From contig LNDW01000015.1 of NCBI GenBank assembly GCA_001464815.1, positions 248,001 through 312,000 of the forward strand: a DNA stretch of 64,000 bases. Direction: 5' to 3'. A model generated the notes under the pieces. The model ran no database searches. It was not told the origin of the DNA and saw only the letters and a list, made by a program, of their open reading frames with translations. This DNA is from Betaproteobacteria bacterium Ga0077527 (lineage in GTDB: Bacteria; Pseudomonadota; Gammaproteobacteria; Burkholderiales; SG8-41). A program made the position numbers and the translations under genes. The stretch's first letter is position 1. Every line of letters begins with the position of its first letter. Shown here one piece after another: positions 51,091-59,517 of the stretch.

Positions 51091-52056
51091 TTACTGCGCC
51101 TTGATCCCGCCCTGCTTGATCACACGCCGCCATTGCTCGCTCTCGGCGCGGATGTGGGCGGTGAATTCGGCGGCGCTGGAACCCACGGCCTCGGAGCCGT
51201 CGGCGAGCAGGTGCTTCTCCATCGCCGGGGCGCGCACCGCCTTCGCGGTTTCGGCGGCGATGCGCTCGATGATGGGCCGCGGCACCGCCTTCGGCGCGAT
51301 CAGGCCGTACCAGTTGACCACCACCACGCCGGGCACGCCGGCTTCGGCCATGGTCGGCACTTCGGGCATCGCCGGCGCGCGCTTCGCGGTGGACACCCCC
51401 AGCGCGCGCAGGCGGTTGGCCTTGATGTGCGGCTGCGAGGAGATGATGGTGGCGAAGGAAAAACTGATGCGCCCGCCGAGCAGGTCGGTGTAGGCCGCGC
51501 CCATGCCCTTGTACGGCACGTGGGTCATGCGCGTGCCGGTGGCAATCTGCATCAGCTCGGTGGTCATGTGGATCGGGCTGCCGATGCCGGACGAGGCATA
51601 GGTGAGCTTTTCCGGATTCGCCTTCGCATACTTCACCAGGTCGAGCGCGGTCTTCACCGGCAGCGCGGGATGTGCGACCAGGACATAACCCTGCGCGGTG
51701 GCCTGCGACACCGGCGCGAAATCGCGCACCGGATCCAGCCGTGACTTGTAGAGCAGCGGGTAGATCACCGTGGTCGCGCTGATCATCATCAGCGTGTGGC
51801 CGTCGGGCGCGGCATCGTGCAGGGTTTCCATCGACACCAGGCTGCCTGCGCCGGGCCGGTTGTCCACCACCACGCTCTGGCCGAAGCTCTCGGCAAAACT
51901 CGCGGCGACGTTGCGCGTGACGCTGTCCATGCCGCCACCGGGCGCGAGCGGCACCAGCACCCGCAGCGGGCGGTTCGGAAAATTCTGCGCCTGCACGGCC
52001 GTGCTGCAGGCCAGCGCAGCGAACGCGCAGGCGGTGATTCGAAGTATGGCGATCAT
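51091..52056 (-). CDS. Bug/TctC family solute-binding protein
   Basis: A 321-residue Bug protein. Signal peptide ends VQA (AFAALACSTAVQAQ). LRVLVPLAPGGGMDSV, AAPDGHTLMMIS (histidine for tyrosine), HVPYKGMGAAYTD and PTMAEAGVPGVVV follow. It converges on the preceding Bug gene across the terminator and diverges from another Bug gene at 52223. Three Bug genes thus sit side by side in alternating orientation. Confidence 0.92.
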   Translation of the reverse strand: MIAILRITACAFAALACSTAVQAQNFPNRPLRVLVPLAPGGGMDSVTRNVAASFAESFGQSVVVDNRPGAGSLVSMETLHDAAPDGHTLMMISATTVIYPLLYKSRLDPVRDFAPVSQATAQGYVLVAHPALPVKTALDLVKYAKANPEKLTYASSGIGSPIHMTTELMQIATGTRMTHVPYKGMGAAYTDLLGGRISFSFATIISSQPHIKANRLRALGVSTAKRAPAMPEVPTMAEAGVPGVVVVNWYGLIAPKAVPRPIIERIAAETAKAVRAPAMEKHLLADGSEAVGSSAAEFTAHIRAESEQWRRVIKQGGIKAQ

Positions 52057-52091
52057 GGTGCTCTCCTCATGTCCCGCTCATGGCGGTTATG

Positions 52092-52121
52092 TAAGTTATT
52101 GTTTTTATTGATTAATTTTTA
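52092..52121. repeat. AT-rich 30-bp motif, copy C
   Basis: Begins TAAGTTATTGTTTTTATTGA and ends TTAATTTTTA, in the region between two divergent Bug genes. It matches copies A and B at 27 of 30 positions each. Confidence 0.6.
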
Positions 52122-52222
52122 GAATGCCCGGCAACACCTGCTGGGCTATAGTGTTTGCGCCCCAAGAATAACAACTCAGGCCTTCAAACGCAGTGCGGGT
52201 TCAACCGCGGAGGAGAAACGCC

Positions 52223-53194
52223 ATGGGATTGTGGTTGCGTTGCGTCTGCACCATCGCAGGCGCCTGCGCGCTGGCGGTGGCCACACCGGCAGTGGCGCAG
52301 AAGTACCCCGAGAAAAACATCCGTCTGATCGTACCCTTCCCCACCGGCGCCTCGCAGATACTCGGCCTGCTGGTGTCGGAACGGCTCGGCGCGGCGCTGG
52401 GCCAGCCGGTGGTCGCGGATTTCCGCCCCGGCGCGGGCGGCAACCTCGGCGCCGAACTCGCGGCGAAATCGCCCGCCGACGGCCACACCCTGCTGCTGAC
52501 CAGCCCCTCGCTGACGATCAGCCCCAGCCTCTACAAAAAACTCAACTACGACACGCTGCGTGACTTCGCACCGATCTCGATGCTGTCCACGGTACCCAAT
52601 GTGCTGGTGATCCATCCCTCGGTGCCGGCGCGCAGCCTGATGGACCTGGTCAAACTCGCGCGCGCGCATCCGGGCAGGATGAATTTCGGCTCCGGCGGTG
52701 TCGGCTCCTCCAATCACCTCGCCGGCGAACTGTTCAAGTCGCTGGCGAAACTCGACATCCTGCACGTGCCGTACAAGGGCGCGAGCATCGCGCTCACCCA
52801 CATTCTCGGCGGCGAGGCGGATCTGGTGATCGTCACCGTGCCGGCGACAATTCCGTTCATCGCCAGCGGCCGCCTGCGCGGGCTGGCGGTGCTGGTGCCC
52901 GAACGCGTACCCACGGTGCCCAATGTGCCCACCACCGCCGAGGCCGGCATGCCGGAACTGGTGGTGAACACCTGGTACGGCCTGTTCGCGCCGGCGGGGG
53001 TGCGTGCCGACATCGTGCAGCGCCTCAACGCCGAGGCTGTGAAATTCATGCATGCGCCGGAGGTGAAAAAGCAGCTCGCCGCCAGCGGCCTCGATGCGAT
53101 GACCGGCAGCCCGGCAGAATTCGCCGCCTTCATCAGGGCCGACCTCGAGAAATGGGCGCGGGTGATCCGCGAGGCGAATATCCGGATGGAGTAG
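52223..53194 (+). CDS. Bug/TctC family solute-binding protein
   Basis: A 323-residue Bug protein with a signal peptide ending AVA (AGACALAVATPAVA). The first loop is IRLIVPFPTGASQIL, with no PGG, and the nucleotide-like motif is SPADGHTLLLTS. HVPYKGASIALTH and PTTAEAGMPELVV follow. GGAGGAGAAACGCC stands before ATG 52223, fixing the start. The TetR gene converges on it after 10 bases. Confidence 0.92.
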   Translation: MGLWLRCVCTIAGACALAVATPAVAQKYPEKNIRLIVPFPTGASQILGLLVSERLGAALGQPVVADFRPGAGGNLGAELAAKSPADGHTLLLTSPSLTISPSLYKKLNYDTLRDFAPISMLSTVPNVLVIHPSVPARSLMDLVKLARAHPGRMNFGSGGVGSSNHLAGELFKSLAKLDILHVPYKGASIALTHILGGEADLVIVTVPATIPFIASGRLRGLAVLVPERVPTVPNVPTTAEAGMPELVVNTWYGLFAPAGVRADIVQRLNAEAVKFMHAPEVKKQLAASGLDAMTGSPAEFAAFIRADLEKWARVIREANIRME

Positions 53195-53204
53195 CGGTGC
53201 AGGC

Positions 53205-53786
53205 TCAGCCGGCGAGCAGCCGCTCTGCGGCCCAGCGCGCCTCGCGCGCACGCCGCACGCCGTCATGCTCGGATGCCACGACGGCACCGTCGAACAGCAC
53301 GTAGAGTGCGCCGGCCACCGCCCTCGGATCGGCCACCCGCGCAGCCTTCGACCACTCCAGGAATTTGCCCTGCATCCAGGCGCGCTGCGCGGCAACGATG
53401 GTGCGCGCGGGGTGTTGCGGGTCGCAGACTTCCGCCACGATGTGCTGCAGCGGACAGCCGCGGTAGCCCTCGGTCCGCGTCCACTCGACCACCCAGTCAA
53501 AAAACCGCAGCGCGCGCTCCGCCGGCGGCACCTTCAGCTGCCAGGCCTCGATCTGCCCGCGCGCGGCGGCAGCACGCCGCTCGACGTGGGCGGCGACCAG
53601 ATCATCCTTGCTGCCGAAATGCGCATACAGCGAAGCCTTGGCCGCGCCCGCCTCCGCCAGCACGCGGTCGATGCCGACCGCGCGCACCCCCTCCCGGTAG
53701 AACAGGCGGTCGGCGGTATCGAGCAGGCGTTCGCGCACCGGGGCTCCAGCGGTGATGGATTCGGTGGCGGAAATTTTTTTCGGCAT
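53205..53786 (-). CDS. TetR-family regulator
   Basis: A 193-residue TetR/AcrR regulator. The helix-turn-helix is at ~20-60: LLDTADRLFYREGVRAVGID, then AEAGAAKASLYAHFGSKDDL. The C-terminal part resembles the TetR_C group that controls oxidoreductases and efflux. Start at 53786 is only a base from the predicted transcript start, so the mRNA may be leaderless. Divergent from the SDR gene; two identical palindromes between them are the likely operators. Confidence 0.9.
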   Translation of the reverse strand: MPKKISATESITAGAPVRERLLDTADRLFYREGVRAVGIDRVLAEAGAAKASLYAHFGSKDDLVAAHVERRAAAARGQIEAWQLKVPPAERALRFFDWVVEWTRTEGYRGCPLQHIVAEVCDPQHPARTIVAAQRAWMQGKFLEWSKAARVADPRAVAGALYVLFDGAVVASEHDGVRRAREARWAAERLLAG

Positions 53787-53790
53787 GGCC

Positions 53791-53822
53791 TTGACAATAC
53801 AGACAGACCTGTCTAGAGTCAA
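53791..53822. promoter_or_regulatory. Overlapping divergent promoters
   Basis: Plus strand: TTGACA at 53791-53796, 17-base spacer, TAGAGT at 53814-53819 (for the SDR gene). Minus strand: TTGACT at 53822-53817, 17-base spacer, TATTGT at 53799-53794 (for tetR). The two promoters lie almost exactly on top of each other, with operator 1 in the spacer of both. Confidence 0.6.
53801..53814. promoter_or_regulatory. TetR operator 1
   Basis: AGACAGACCTGTCT: perfect 6-bp arms with a 2-base centre, between the -35 and -10 boxes of both promoters. Binding here would shut both genes. Confidence 0.75.
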
Positions 53823-53831
53823 CTCCGAAAT

Positions 53832-53845
53832 AGACAGACCTGTCT
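53832..53845. promoter_or_regulatory. TetR operator 2
   Basis: A second identical AGACAGACCTGTCT, 31 bases from the first (three helical turns), in the leader of the SDR gene. The spacing would let two dimers sit on the same face of the DNA. Confidence 0.75.
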
Positions 53846-53912
53846 GTTTTGATGTTGCCGAAGAATCCAGTGCCGGCCACCACAGCAAAAAATTTATTTT
53901 TAAATCAAGGAG

Positions 53913-54665
53913 ATGAAAATGTCACACCCCATCAAAGGCACAACCGCGCTGGTTACCGGCGCCAACCGCGGCATCGGCGAAGCCATCGTCGATGCCCTGA
54001 TCAGGGCCGGTGCTGCCAGGGTCTATGCCGCGGCGCGCAACACGAAGGATCTGGCCGCGCTTGCCGCGCGCCACGGCAGCCGCGTTGTCGCATTGCAGCT
54101 TGATGTCACGCAGCCGGCGCAAGTCGCCGCCGCCGCGCAGGCGGCGCCGGATGTGCAACTGCTGGTGAACAATGCCGGTTACGCCGGACACAGCGGCGGG
54201 GCATTCAGCGACGCGCAGTGGCTTGCCGAAGGGCGCCGGGAAATGGATGTCAATTTCTTCGGCGTCCTGGCGGTCAGCCAGGCTTTTGCGCCGGTTCTGG
54301 CCCGAAACGGCGGCGGCGCCATCGTCAACATCGCCTCGGTGGCCTCGCTGGTCAGCTTCGCGCTGTTTGTCTCCTACAGCGCCTCCAAGGCCGCCGTGCA
54401 TTCGCTGACCCAGGTCACGCGGATGATGCTGAAGGCACAGGGCACCCGGGTCCATGGCGTCTATCCGGGCCCGATCGACACCCGCATGGCCGCCGGGGTG
54501 CCGTTCGAAAAAACCTCGCCTGCCGACGCGGCGCTGGCCATCATCGCCGGCATCGAAGCCGGCGACGAAGAGATTTTCCCCGATCCGATGAGCCAGAACA
54601 TGGGGGCTGCCTACCTCGCAGGCCCCAAGGAACTGGAGCGCCAGGTCGCGGCGATGAGCGGCTGA
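53913..54665 (+). CDS. Short-chain dehydrogenase/reductase
   Basis: A 250-residue classical SDR. TGANRGIG at 15-22 binds NAD(P), NNAGYAG follows at about 87, and the catalytic set is S(VASL), Y-x-x-x-K in YSASKAA, with N in VNFFGV. Substrate unknown. CAAGGAGATGAAA is the ribosome site. It is the sole divergent target of the TetR gene, so it is probably induced by the regulator's ligand, perhaps a reactive aldehyde or ketone. Confidence 0.9.
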   Translation: MKMSHPIKGTTALVTGANRGIGEAIVDALIRAGAARVYAAARNTKDLAALAARHGSRVVALQLDVTQPAQVAAAAQAAPDVQLLVNNAGYAGHSGGAFSDAQWLAEGRREMDVNFFGVLAVSQAFAPVLARNGGGAIVNIASVASLVSFALFVSYSASKAAVHSLTQVTRMMLKAQGTRVHGVYPGPIDTRMAAGVPFEKTSPADAALAIIAGIEAGDEEIFPDPMSQNMGAAYLAGPKELERQVAAMSG

Positions 54666-54672
54666 CGGGCAG

Positions 54673-55089
54673 CTAGCGCCCGTATTCCTCGGCCTTCGGC
54701 AGCTCCGGTGTTTCGACAAACCAGCCGGCGCGCGAACCCCAGAAAATGCTGCCTTCGGGCCTGAGGTCGGGATTGGCGTCGAGTACGCCGGCGGGAACCA
54801 GCATGTTTTCAGTGCCGGTCACCTGGTGCGGCACGCGGGTACCGCACCCGCTGCAGAAACTCACCGCAAAACGCTTCGCATCCGGCAGCTTGAAATGTTT
54901 CGCAAGTGATTCGCCAGCCAGCCACTTGAATTGCGCCACCGGCACAAACAGGTTCGCGGCATGGGCAGCGCCGGTGACTTTCTGGCAGCGGCTGCAGTGG
55001 CAGTAGCGGAAGGCCACCGAGGGCGGGACGATTTCAAAACGCACGGCGCCGCAGAGGCAGCTGCCAGTGGCACTGGAAGGTGTGGACAT
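54673..55089 (-). CDS. GFA/CENP-V family zinc protein
   Basis: A 138-residue member of the glutathione-dependent formaldehyde-activating enzyme (GFA/CENP-V) family. Zinc cysteines lie in GSCLCGAVRFE, CHCSRCQKVTGA and FCSGCGTRV. It would bind glutathione adducts or S-(hydroxymethyl)glutathione; in vivo activity of the family is uncertain. It converges on the SDR gene (7-base gap) and diverges from the DUF1223 gene. Confidence 0.88.
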   Translation of the reverse strand: MSTPSSATGSCLCGAVRFEIVPPSVAFRYCHCSRCQKVTGAAHAANLFVPVAQFKWLAGESLAKHFKLPDAKRFAVSFCSGCGTRVPHQVTGTENMLVPAGVLDANPDLRPEGSIFWGSRAGWFVETPELPKAEEYGR

Positions 55090-55145
55090 GTCGATTCCCG
55101 GTTAAAGAGCCTGTAAGGCTGGCGCGCAGCAGCCGACCAAGCGGC

Positions 55146-55961
55146 ATGTTAATCCACCTTCGCCTGGTTCTTCCGCTGCTGGCCATTGGCCTGCTGAATG
55201 CGATGCCCGCCACTGCAATGAACTGCACGGCCGCCAGCGGCGAACGCCGCGTGCCGCTGCTCGAGCTGTATACCTCGCAAGGCTGCGACAGCTGTCCGCC
55301 CACCGATCGCTGGCTGAGTGCCCTGCCCGGCCGCGGTCATGGCCCCGACCGCGTGGTGGCGCTGGCCTTCCATGTCGATTACTGGGATTACATCGGCTGG
55401 CGCGACCCGTTCGCGCAAAAAAATTTCACTGAACGCCAGCGCCAGATCGCGGCGCGGACCAATTCAAGGGTGATCTACACACCGCAACTGGTATTCAATG
55501 GCCGCGATTACCGCCGCGGCGGCTTTCGCGACGATTTTGCTGAGCGTGTCGCGGAAATCCATGCACAGAAACCCCGGGCCGCACTGAAGCTGGCCGTGCA
55601 ACCGGTGAACGGTGAACTGGTGGTCAGCGGCAACGCAGTGCTCACCGATGCCGCCGAACGCCCGCAGGCGCAGACCTGGCTTGCGCTTTACGAAAACCGG
55701 CTCGCCACCGACGTCAAGGCAGGGGAAAACCGCGGCAAGCGCCTGGAACATGATTTTGTGGTGAGGGAAATCGCGGGGCCGCTGCCCGCGGATACCCAGG
55801 GCCGCGCAATGATCGGGCACCGTTTCAGGCTTGATCCACGCTGGAAAACGCAGGATCTCGGTGTCGCCGCGTTTGTGCAGGACATCCGCAACGGCGACGT
55901 GCTCCAGGCGCTGGCCTGCAGCAGCACGGCCGCGCTTGGCTCGGCAGCCAAGCCGCGATAG
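55146..55961 (+). CDS. DUF1223 thioredoxin-fold secreted protein
   Basis: A 271-residue DUF1223 protein. A signal peptide (LRLVLPLLAIGLLNAMPATA) is followed by LLELYTSQGCDSCPPTDRWL, a C-x-x-C thioredoxin-like site. VALAFHVDYWDYIGWRDPF and YTPQLVFNGRDYRRG are family hallmarks. Probably periplasmic redox or metal-handling role; not known precisely. The ATG at 55146 starts the signal peptide. Confidence 0.87.
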   Translation: MLIHLRLVLPLLAIGLLNAMPATAMNCTAASGERRVPLLELYTSQGCDSCPPTDRWLSALPGRGHGPDRVVALAFHVDYWDYIGWRDPFAQKNFTERQRQIAARTNSRVIYTPQLVFNGRDYRRGGFRDDFAERVAEIHAQKPRAALKLAVQPVNGELVVSGNAVLTDAAERPQAQTWLALYENRLATDVKAGENRGKRLEHDFVVREIAGPLPADTQGRAMIGHRFRLDPRWKTQDLGVAAFVQDIRNGDVLQALACSSTAALGSAAKPR

Positions 55962-56040
55962 CATGGCCACGGCCATGATTTGAATCCGGCCGATTCCATC
56001 GAATCAAATCCAACCGAATCCAAAAATAACGAGGACACTG

Positions 56041-56634
56041 ATGCCCAGACTGGACCCCCTGCCAATCGGCGCCGCGCCCGAACTGAAGGAGATGTTCGAG
56101 AAAGCACTCGCCACCAACCATTACGTGCCGAACAGCCAGCTGATCATGCAGCGCAAGCCGAAGCTGGTGCTGGCAATGCGTGGCCTGTCCAACGCGGTGT
56201 TTGATCCGGAAGGCGAAGTCTCGCTCGGCTTCAAGCGCCTGCTCGCCTACGTCGTTGCCCGCACCCACGGCTGCCATTACTGAATGGCGCACAATGCTGG
56301 GGGGTCTCTCCAGCAGGGCATACCCGCGGAAAAACTGGAAAAAGTCTGGGAGTTCCGCACCAGTCCGCTGTTCAGCGATGCCGAGCGCATCGCCCTCGAG
56401 TTCGCGATTGCCGCGGCATCACAGCCCAATGACGTCAGCGACGAGATGTTCGCGCAGATGAAACAGCACTGGAACGAAGGGCAGATCGTCGAGATCACAG
56501 CGTTGATTTCCTACTTCGGCTTCATGAACCGCTGGAACGACACGATGGCCACGCCGCTGGAGGATCACCCCGTCGAGAAGGCGAAGAAGCACATCACCGG
56601 GCACGGCTGGCACATCGGCAAGCACGGGCGCTGA
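56041..56634 (+). CDS. Carboxymuconolactone decarboxylase-family selenoprotein (TGA = Sec81)
   Basis: One 197-codon gene interrupted by an in-frame TGA at codon 81. The reading is RTHGCHY-[TGA]-MAHNAG, where the AhpD/CMD family has C-x-x-C-x-x-H; the TGA replaces exactly the second redox cysteine. Downstream the family pattern continues in frame (PLFSDAERIALEFAIAAASQ, LISYFGFMNRWND) to 56634. A SECIS-like hairpin begins 12 bases after the TGA. Selenocysteine at residue 81 would make a C78-x-x-U81 peroxidase/disulfide site. The alternative, a nonsense mutation, leaves the hairpin unexplained. AACGAGG precedes the ATG. Selenoprotein CMD-domain members are known from marine metagenomes. Confidence 0.78.
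56295..56315 (+). promoter_or_regulatory. Bacterial SECIS-like hairpin
   Basis: TGCTGG (56295-56300) pairs with CCAGCA (56310-56315). A G.U and a G-C pair extend the stem to 8 bp, leaving loop GGTCT (56303-56307), 19 bases after the TGA. This meets the known bacterial SECIS limits (loop 16-37 bases away, G at the loop start), and the GGUCU loop matches that of E. coli fdhF as I recall it. Confidence 0.72.
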
Positions 56635-56649
56635 AACAGCAGTGCGCGC

Positions 56650-57393
56650 CTAGAGCATCGCCCCCGGTTGCGCCAGCGCATCGTCGAGCAGCCTGCGGAT
56701 CAGCCAGGCGCAGGCGTCCTCCACCGAATCGGTGCGGTAGACCAGCTGCAGGTCGGCGGCATCGATGGTGCCGTGCCGCACCAGCGCGTCGAAATTGACG
56801 ACCTCGTCCCAGTAGTCGTTGCCGAAGAGCACGATCGGCATCGGCTTGTTCATGCGCCCGGTCTGCTTCAGGGTCAGCACCTCGAACAACTCGTCGAGGG
56901 TGCCGAAGCCGCCGGGAAACACCAGCAGTGCCTTGGCGAGGTAGGCGAGCCAGAACTTGCGCATGAAAAAGTAATGGAAGCGGAACAGCAGCTCGCGCGT
57001 GATGTAGGCGTTGGGCGCCTCCTCGTGCGGCAGCGCGATGGTAAAGCCGACATTGAGGCCGCGCGCCTCGGAGGCGCCGCGGTTGGCTGCTTCCATGATG
57101 CCGGGGCCGCCGCCGGTGCAGACCACGAAACGCCGCCGGCCCTCGGGATCGAGCCCCTTCGACCACTGCGTCATGTGGCGGGCGACGGCACGCGCGGCCT
57201 CGTAATAGCGGTGGCCTTCGCGCAGCCGCGCCGAGCCGAAGAACACAATGGTGTCATCGATGCCGTGTTGCTTCAGCCGCGCTTCGGGCTCAAGGTACTC
57301 GGCCATCATGCGCAATGGCCGCGCCTCGGCGCTGTTGATGAACTCGGGGTTGCGGTAGGCCTTGAGGACTGTCGCTGGTTTCGGGGGTTTCAT
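56650..57393 (-). CDS. LOG-family nucleotide phosphoribohydrolase
   Basis: A 247-residue LOG/TIGR00730 protein. CTGGGPGIMEAANRGA and PGGFGTLDELFEVLTL are the P-G-G-x-G-T-x-x-E family motifs. These enzymes split nucleoside 5'-monophosphates (cytokinin-type or AMP/GMP) into base and ribose phosphate, and they act in the cytoplasm. It converges on the selenoprotein gene. The methyltransferase gene ends 31 bases upstream on the same strand. Confidence 0.9.
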   Translation of the reverse strand: MKPPKPATVLKAYRNPEFINSAEARPLRMMAEYLEPEARLKQHGIDDTIVFFGSARLREGHRYYEAARAVARHMTQWSKGLDPEGRRRFVVCTGGGPGIMEAANRGASEARGLNVGFTIALPHEEAPNAYITRELLFRFHYFFMRKFWLAYLAKALLVFPGGFGTLDELFEVLTLKQTGRMNKPMPIVLFGNDYWDEVVNFDALVRHGTIDAADLQLVYRTDSVEDACAWLIRRLLDDALAQPGAML

Positions 57394-57424
57394 GCCCCGA
57401 GCTTAGCCGAAACCGCGTGAAACC

Positions 57425-58657
57425 TCAGCACACCACAGGCAACGACGCCAGCGGCACCACCGCGGCTATCCAGCCTGCAAGCTTCTGCCGCAGCCGTTTG
57501 CGGTAAACCAGGCCGGCGGTGACGGCAAGGCTGACCAGCAGCGCGTTGAAGATCCAGAAGTTTTGCCAGTCGCTCCAACCGCGCTGCTCCAGCGTCAGGT
57601 CGAGCAGCAGCCATTCGATGAAAATCGCCAGCAGGTACACCCCCGCGATGGCCTTGAGCCCCGGCAGCCACTGCAGCCTGCCGCGCCGGCCACCGGTGGC
57701 GTCGGCATAGAGGGCATCGAGCCGCTGCCGCGGCGGGCGCGGGATGCTCAGCGCGGCGGCTTCGGTGAGCGGACGCCAGAAGTGATGCGCGATGCGGACA
57801 TAGGGCCGCGCCGAGGTCCAGTATGAGAGGGCACGGTGCCCGAGCACGCCCGCAGCGATGCGGTCGTGGTTGCCGGGCAGTGCTGCCGGTGCGGGATGGA
57901 CTTCGCCGGCCTCGCGCCGGAACACCGCGACCAGGTTGCCGCCGTCTGAAGAAGGCGTGACCGACTGCGGACGCAAGCCTGCGCCAGCGCCCATCGCGGC
58001 CAGCGTGGCCTCGTTGAAATTGTAGAGATGCGCTGCGTGGAAAGTGCTGCTGATGCTGCGGCGCGGCCCCTCGACGTTGGGCACCTCGACCACCAGCGCG
58101 CCGCCCGGCGCGAGTGCATCGTGCAACTGGCGCAGCACCGCGGCGGGATTCTCGGTGTGCTCAAGCACATGCCAGATCGTGATGAGGTCATAACGGCACG
58201 GCTGCAGCGTGACTTCGTCGATGAAGCCGCGATGCACCTGCAGTCCGTATTCGCGCATCGAAAATCCGGCATAGCCGCGGTTGGGCTCGACGCCTTCGAC
58301 GGCATGGCCAAGGCTGCGCAGCAGGTAGGCGAACTCGCCACCGCCGCTGCCGATGTCGAGGATGCGCAGGCCGGGGCGCAGCAGCGGGCGGATCAGCGCC
58401 AGCCGCGACAGCGCCACCCGTCCCGCACGCAGCACATGCTTGGGCCGGGGCACAAAACTGCCCTTGTATTGCAGCCGGTAGTCCTCGCTGTAGAAGCGAC
58501 GTGTGTCATGCGGCCGCGGATCCGACCACACCAGCCCGCAGTCGCGGCAGGCCACGGTGCGCAGCGGCGCGCCGTCACGGCCGTGTGAGGCCAGTTCAGT
58601 GACTGTTGTGGATTGGCAAAGATTGCACGGAATCCCCGCGCGGCTAATGTTCGACAT
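57425..58657 (-). CDS. SAM-dependent methyltransferase with zinc N terminus and membrane tail
   Basis: A 410-residue protein. Residues 1-50 hold two C-x-x-C pairs (PCNLCQ, VACRDCGLVW), typical of methyltransferases of surface-sugar pathways. The central Rossmann domain has ILDIGSGGGEFAYLL and HVLEHTENP. The last ~90 residues contain two hydrophobic segments (AIAGVYLLAIFIEWLLLDL, LLVSLAVTAGLVY), so it is membrane-bound. It may methylate a cell-surface glycan or lipid intermediate. No partner genes are nearby. Confidence 0.83.
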   Translation of the reverse strand: MSNISRAGIPCNLCQSTTVTELASHGRDGAPLRTVACRDCGLVWSDPRPHDTRRFYSEDYRLQYKGSFVPRPKHVLRAGRVALSRLALIRPLLRPGLRILDIGSGGGEFAYLLRSLGHAVEGVEPNRGYAGFSMREYGLQVHRGFIDEVTLQPCRYDLITIWHVLEHTENPAAVLRQLHDALAPGGALVVEVPNVEGPRRSISSTFHAAHLYNFNEATLAAMGAGAGLRPQSVTPSSDGGNLVAVFRREAGEVHPAPAALPGNHDRIAAGVLGHRALSYWTSARPYVRIAHHFWRPLTEAAALSIPRPPRQRLDALYADATGGRRGRLQWLPGLKAIAGVYLLAIFIEWLLLDLTLEQRGWSDWQNFWIFNALLVSLAVTAGLVYRKRLRQKLAGWIAAVVPLASLPVVC

Positions 58658-59008
58658 CGCCTCCCTTCAAATTACGTCCGTCCCAATTGAAAGCAAACGG
58701 GAAATTGACAACGATTGACGGGGGCAGGTTCCGCTGATCCAGTCGCCATCCTGTTGCAGAAATTCCGGGATTCCAGCATCCGGACCAGGTTGCGCGGGTA
58801 CCGGATATTGCGCAAGAAGAGTGCGGGCTGCCGGCAGGCTACGCCCCTATGACCCGGTGCAATTTCAGAAAAAAATCCAGATCATCCGCAGCAAAATGAC
58901 CAATGCATCGCATGCTGCGGTCGTTGCGCCACGAAACCGATTTGAACAGCAGCGCAACCATCGTTGCCGTGCGCCAGATCAGAAACCAGTCCCCGAGTAC
59001 ATCCTGCT
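58658..59008. other. 351-bp gap without a recognisable gene
   Basis: It lies between the methyltransferase start and the end of a small membrane protein, both on the minus strand. It should hold the methyltransferase promoter. I see no conserved protein, RNA or repeat in it. Confidence 0.4.
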
Positions 59009-59479
59009 TCAGTGATGGTGATCATGGCCGGGGCCATGTTCCTCGAAATAATGCCCGGCATAAATCGATGCCACGGTCACCAGCAGCATCCCAATCAGCC
59101 CGTAAAGCCAGATCGGCCGTGACGGGGCCTTGTTGCCGATCGTGAGCAGGTAGGTCGCGGCGAGGCTCATTGCAAACCCGACAGGCACCACCCAGATGCT
59201 GCGCTGCGGTGAATCCGGAAAATGCTGCAGCCCCCCGGTGAAGAAACCGAGGCCGATGGACGCCACGATGCCGACCAGAAGCACTTGGCTCCAGCTATGG
59301 GCGTCCTGTGGATTGGCCATTTTTTCCAGCGCTCCGCCGGCCAGATACAAGACCACGCCGATGGCCGCAGTCACGAGGGATCGGCTTTCGCTGAAAAAAC
59401 CGTGGGTCACCGCGCCCGCGACAAAACTGATGCCGTTGTATTTGCAGAGTGCACCAACATGCCCGATCTGGAAGCTCAT
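59009..59479 (-). CDS. Small membrane protein with histidine-rich tail
   Basis: A 156-residue protein with about four hydrophobic segments: ~34-50 (LVTAAIGVVLYLAGGAL), 66-82 (VLLVGIVASIGLGFFTG), 96-114 (WVVPVGFAMSLAATYLLTI) and 123-142 (LYGLIGMLLVTVASIYAGHY). The C terminus HGPGHDHHH could bind a metal ion. Family not recognised. It is 38 bases upstream of nothing on its own strand and downstream of the polyamine-synthase-like gene. Confidence 0.65.
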   Translation of the reverse strand: MSFQIGHVGALCKYNGISFVAGAVTHGFFSESRSLVTAAIGVVLYLAGGALEKMANPQDAHSWSQVLLVGIVASIGLGFFTGGLQHFPDSPQRSIWVVPVGFAMSLAATYLLTIGNKAPSRPIWLYGLIGMLLVTVASIYAGHYFEEHGPGHDHHH

Positions 59480-59517
59480 TATTTTCCGAATTTTTTAATT
59501 AATTGCCGGGCAGCGTA

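Noticed and set aside
56281-56286. Two separate genes split at the TGA, the second starting at ATG 56284
   Set aside because: Neither half alone would be a working CMD domain, the frame is continuous and a SECIS-like hairpin follows. A plain nonsense mutation remains possible but less likely.
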